Source: an uncultured Bacteroidales bacterium (GTDB lineage: Bacteria; Bacteroidota; Bacteroidia; Bacteroidales; FEN-979). Taken from it: a stretch of DNA of 64,000 nt. Under the pieces are notes generated by a model. It saw nothing but the letters and a program-made list of their open reading frames with translations. It was not told the origin of the DNA and made no database searches. This document shows positions 61,190-64,000 of the stretch, piece by piece. The stretch spans positions 28,355 to 92,354 of the forward strand of contig CAIYJU010000011.1 in NCBI GenBank assembly GCA_903926565.1. The letters are read 5' to 3'. Positions within the stretch are counted from its first letter, which is position 1, and each line of letters begins with the position of its first letter. The position numbers were made by a program, and so were the translations under genes.

Positions 61190-62026
61190 TTATGGTTTTA
61201 TCTCTTTGGGTGATTTCACAACCGCATTGGCATTTAATGCAGTTACAACTCTTTTTCCTGTTTTCTCCTCCAGTTCCTTTCTTGCAACTTTGGCTACATT
61301 ACCACCTTGTTGCGCAACTTTTTTACTTTCCTCGAATGTTCCGGGATTCACTGCTTCTGAAATATCTTTGGTGGAGGCTTCGGCCAGCATATTCAAAATC
61401 AATTCTGTATTGGTCATGTTGTCCCGCAAATTTTCCTTTTTTAATCCTTTAAGAATTTTGTACTCTTTGGTTGTTTTATCGGCCCAGGCTTTGGTAATAA
61501 TATCAGTAAGAGTGGCAAACTGACCGCCTTCTTTTAGTCCTCTTTTTTTCCATTCATCAGTAAGTTCTTTTCGTATTTCAATGCTTTTTAGACGTTGGTT
61601 GATCCAATTTTCTGAATATCCTAATTGCAAATACTGCTCTAACGCCTTATCAATGCTAAGTTCAGGGTCTTGCATTTCATCTAACCTTTCACTGGCAACC
61701 TGGGCCAACCATAGTTTAAATGGTTCTGCCCTGGGAGAAGGTACTGACTGGATTAACCGGAAGAGTTGCTCAGTATCAGCAACATCAGTTTTATATGTTT
61801 TGCCATCCGTGGACTTGATCTTCAGTTGTCCGATTTTTTCGGACAACTGACTACCTTCCTTATTAAGTTTGGTTTTCAGATCGCTCCAGTATTTCCTGGG
61901 TCGCTCACTGTTTGTTAAAACCTTAATTACATCAATAATTGAGAAGTACCATTTCTCTTTTGCGCTGTCCCAGATAGCACGGACTCTCTTATCTTCAAAT
62001 ACTTTTATATTATCCTGTTCTTTCAT
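61190..62026 (-). CDS. BRO-N domain / phage antirepressor-like (DinD-type) protein
   Basis: RVRAIWDSAKEKWYFSIIDVIKVLTNSERPRKYWSDLKTKLNKEG...VADTEQLFRLIQSVPSPRAEPFKLWLAQVASERLDEMQDPELS...LKKENLRDNMTNTELILNMLAE. Confidence 0.88.
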   Translation of the reverse strand: MKEQDNIKVFEDKRVRAIWDSAKEKWYFSIIDVIKVLTNSERPRKYWSDLKTKLNKEGSQLSEKIGQLKIKSTDGKTYKTDVADTEQLFRLIQSVPSPRAEPFKLWLAQVASERLDEMQDPELSIDKALEQYLQLGYSENWINQRLKSIEIRKELTDEWKKRGLKEGGQFATLTDIITKAWADKTTKEYKILKGLKKENLRDNMTNTELILNMLAEASTKDISEAVNPGTFEESKKVAQQGGNVAKVARKELEEKTGKRVVTALNANAVVKSPKEIKP

Positions 62027-62112
62027 AACATCCGATACTAAGATTCAAATATAAACCGCAACCTGCATTAAAACCCTCTCCTGGTTTTGAATCCTTTGAC
62101 CACTACGTATTC

Positions 62113-64000
62113 CTAAGGATAATATAGTTTGTCATAGTTATTCTCCCACCCCGGTAATTTACCCTGCGGGGCGAGGTTAACCGGTGGATTCTGGCCTCCG
62201 ATATTGAGTAACCGCAGTAATGCCGTGGAAATATAGGGATTTTTTTCGGGATTGAAGGTTTCACCACATTCTTTCGTCAGCTGATTATCGTTGCACCCTT
62301 CAGCCAGTGCATTCTTCTTTTGAAGGTTATACAGTGCAACTGCATAAGGAACAGCATACTTCTGTTTCAGCCGGGCCAGTTCGAATGCTTTCTCAAGTAA
62401 TTCATACTCATCTTCACTCACACCATTTGATAATCCGAGTTCATAGGCCCTTGTCGCTGTCAATCCCTGGAGGAATAGTTCGTCAATAAGGGATTCACCA
62501 AAACCGAGGCGCACCAGCTCCTGAACAGCACCAAAGCCACCCAGGATCCCGTATTCGATCTCCGGCTGGTTGTAATTTTTCTTGACACGGAACACATTTT
62601 TCCGTTTAAGTGAGTCGAATTCAACCCCGTGATGCAACAGGTCGAACCGCTGGTTCAGGAAATAGGTAAATTCTGCTCCTCCGCCCCATTTCTCACCGAA
62701 AACACCGATGGTCCAAACCGGCATCTCCTGTATAAACCGGAACAGCTTCATCCCGGCTTTGGTGAAATAAGAGGCTTCTTCCTCTCCAAGGAAAGAATAG
62801 CCGGTTTTTGCATCGAACCATCCCTTGTTGAACTGCCTGGCATCGGCTCCGAGCATGCGCATTCCTTTGCCGGAAGCTGTAAATAACAATGCACCCAGCG
62901 CACCTTTCTCAAACAGGCTGACAGAAACCCCGATTGCATGGTCAAGCTGATCGAGGGTATTGCGGTTCCATACATTCCCACGGAGGGGATTGTCGAAAAT
63001 AATGGAGGCAACACGTTCTTTTTTTGAAGGATGGATATAACGGAGGTCATTGTAATAAATATCCATCTCTCCTGTTGTGAAATTACGCTGGCTTACCGGA
63101 GTGCCGTATATCCGGCCATAACCCAGGAGATTTGACCAGCCTCTTTTTTTCATTGTAAGCAGAAGTACAGGAGTTCCTTTTCGTGGTCCGGTGATCCCAT
63201 CGACATCAAACAGCTCCACCCTGTCAGGGTTCTCTTTTGCAGATTTTTTAACCAGCGCCATGAAGGCCTCGATTCCGAAATGGTCGAGGAATTTGTCGAT
63301 GATTTCGCATAACCCATATTTGAACCGTAATCCCACCTTGGTGGAGGAGTCAATATCCGCAGCGGTTGCATACCCATCCTGGATGAGATCCAGGGCATAG
63401 AGCATGATGGGAATCACATATCTTCTGAAGGTTTTTCCGCCTTTATCATCAGATTCTGCAATCCGGATCAGTCCGCCTATACTTTTAATGGAGGATTCAC
63501 GATGGTCGAGTGCGGCAGCTTCTGACAAGGACCAGAAATCGAGATGACTAACCTCCGCTATTGCAACATAGTCTTTTGCTGCAGGATCATACACCCCGCT
63601 GATTTTCTCCTTGTTGTCAGCTCCTGTCCACTTGAAAAACCCCTCCTTCCCTTTTGAAGAAAGACCGATCCTTCCGGATTTCTCAAGATCTTCAATCCAT
63701 TGCGGGTAGTGCATTCCACCCTGGTTATAAACGCTTTTCAAGCGATCGTTTGCAGGCAATGCCTTTCCAAGATGTTTTGCACATTCGGTATAGGGCATGT
63801 GCCCGGTGCGGTCGAGCACCTGGAACGGGTTGGCTGTAAGCAATGCAAATACCTGTGGAAGTTCAACCAGGTCCTGCCCGGATTGAATATCCCATTGCAT
63901 GATGGCCGCCATTCCTTCGAAGATGGGGTCGGCCACATAGCCATGATGGTCGTTCCTCAGGGCAATGACTTTCTTTTCCAATACCTGCTCTGCAAAAGCA
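62113..64000 (-). CDS. FadN-like 3-hydroxyacyl-CoA dehydrogenase/enoyl-CoA hydratase fusion (N-terminus beyond window)
   Basis: Open frame continues past 63981 (TTG codon) to the window edge as ...AFAEQVLEKKVIALRNDHHGYV. HAD C-terminal-domain features first (VADPIFEGMAAIM; NQGGMHYPQWIEDL), crotonase fold at the C-terminus (ASIIFDNPLRGNVWN...GALLFTASGKGMRMLGAD...WGGGAEFTYFLNQRFD). Confidence 0.85.
   Translation of the reverse strand, partial: AFAEQVLEKKVIALRNDHHGYVADPIFEGMAAIMQWDIQSGQDLVELPQVFALLTANPFQVLDRTGHMPYTECAKHLGKALPANDRLKSVYNQGGMHYPQWIEDLEKSGRIGLSSKGKEGFFKWTGADNKEKISGVYDPAAKDYVAIAEVSHLDFWSLSEAAALDHRESSIKSIGGLIRIAESDDKGGKTFRRYVIPIMLYALDLIQDGYATAADIDSSTKVGLRFKYGLCEIIDKFLDHFGIEAFMALVKKSAKENPDRVELFDVDGITGPRKGTPVLLLTMKKRGWSNLLGYGRIYGTPVSQRNFTTGEMDIYYNDLRYIHPSKKERVASIIFDNPLRGNVWNRNTLDQLDHAIGVSVSLFEKGALGALLFTASGKGMRMLGADARQFNKGWFDAKTGYSFLGEEEASYFTKAGMKLFRFIQEMPVWTIGVFGEKWGGGAEFTYFLNQRFDLLHHGVEFDSLKRKNVFRVKKNYNQPEIEYGILGGFGAVQELVRLGFGESLIDELFLQGLTATRAYELGLSNGVSEDEYELLEKAFELARLKQKYAVPYAVALYNLQKKNALAEGCNDNQLTKECGETFNPEKNPYISTALLRLLNIGGQNPPVNLAPQGKLPGWENNYDKLYYP

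Overview
This window looks like a chromosomal segment of a member of the Bacteroidota. The support is TAnnTTTG-type -7 boxes, gliding/T9SS genes (GldF, GldG, PorV-like), T9SS C-terminal sorting domains, a SusC/TonB-type receptor and a Bacteroidota-type GGGP synthase. It is mostly a dense housekeeping and accessory mosaic. From left to right: an ECF sigma / trans-envelope barrel / PKD operon; a tripartite RND efflux pump flanked by two TetR regulators; an Asp-box T9SS protein; an M14 peptidase; a selenium operon (mnmH/selU plus a selenocysteine-lyase-like/SelD fusion); a long PurF-like enzyme; HIT; GreA; a PorV-like / giant secreted protein / TonB-receptor module; a Rieske-like lipoprotein lacking the His ligands; ahcY divergent from PPTase-metH-metF-GGGPS; a DPP-IV; a small secreted repeat protein; gdhA; a flippase; DUF4340-gldG-gldF; mgsA; a SAM hydrolase; and phoH. 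A small accessory patch (about 50.1-53.2 kb) follows, with MazF-type and VapC-type TA modules, repeat elements and a gene remnant. The window ends with purC and an acyl-CoA catabolic operon that contains a 4-hydroxybenzoyl-CoA-reductase-like molybdoenzyme, a glutaryl-CoA-dehydrogenase-like enzyme, a BRO-N antirepressor-like gene and a FadN-like protein running off the edge. No tRNA, rRNA, CRISPR array or intact transposase was recognised. The strongest candidates for follow-up are (a) the inner-membrane-helix + outer-membrane-barrel protein coupled to an ECF sigma factor, (b) the HBCR-like operon, (c) the Scly/NifS-SelD fusion operon, and (d) the small secreted repeat protein. All family calls come from reading motifs; no database search was run.
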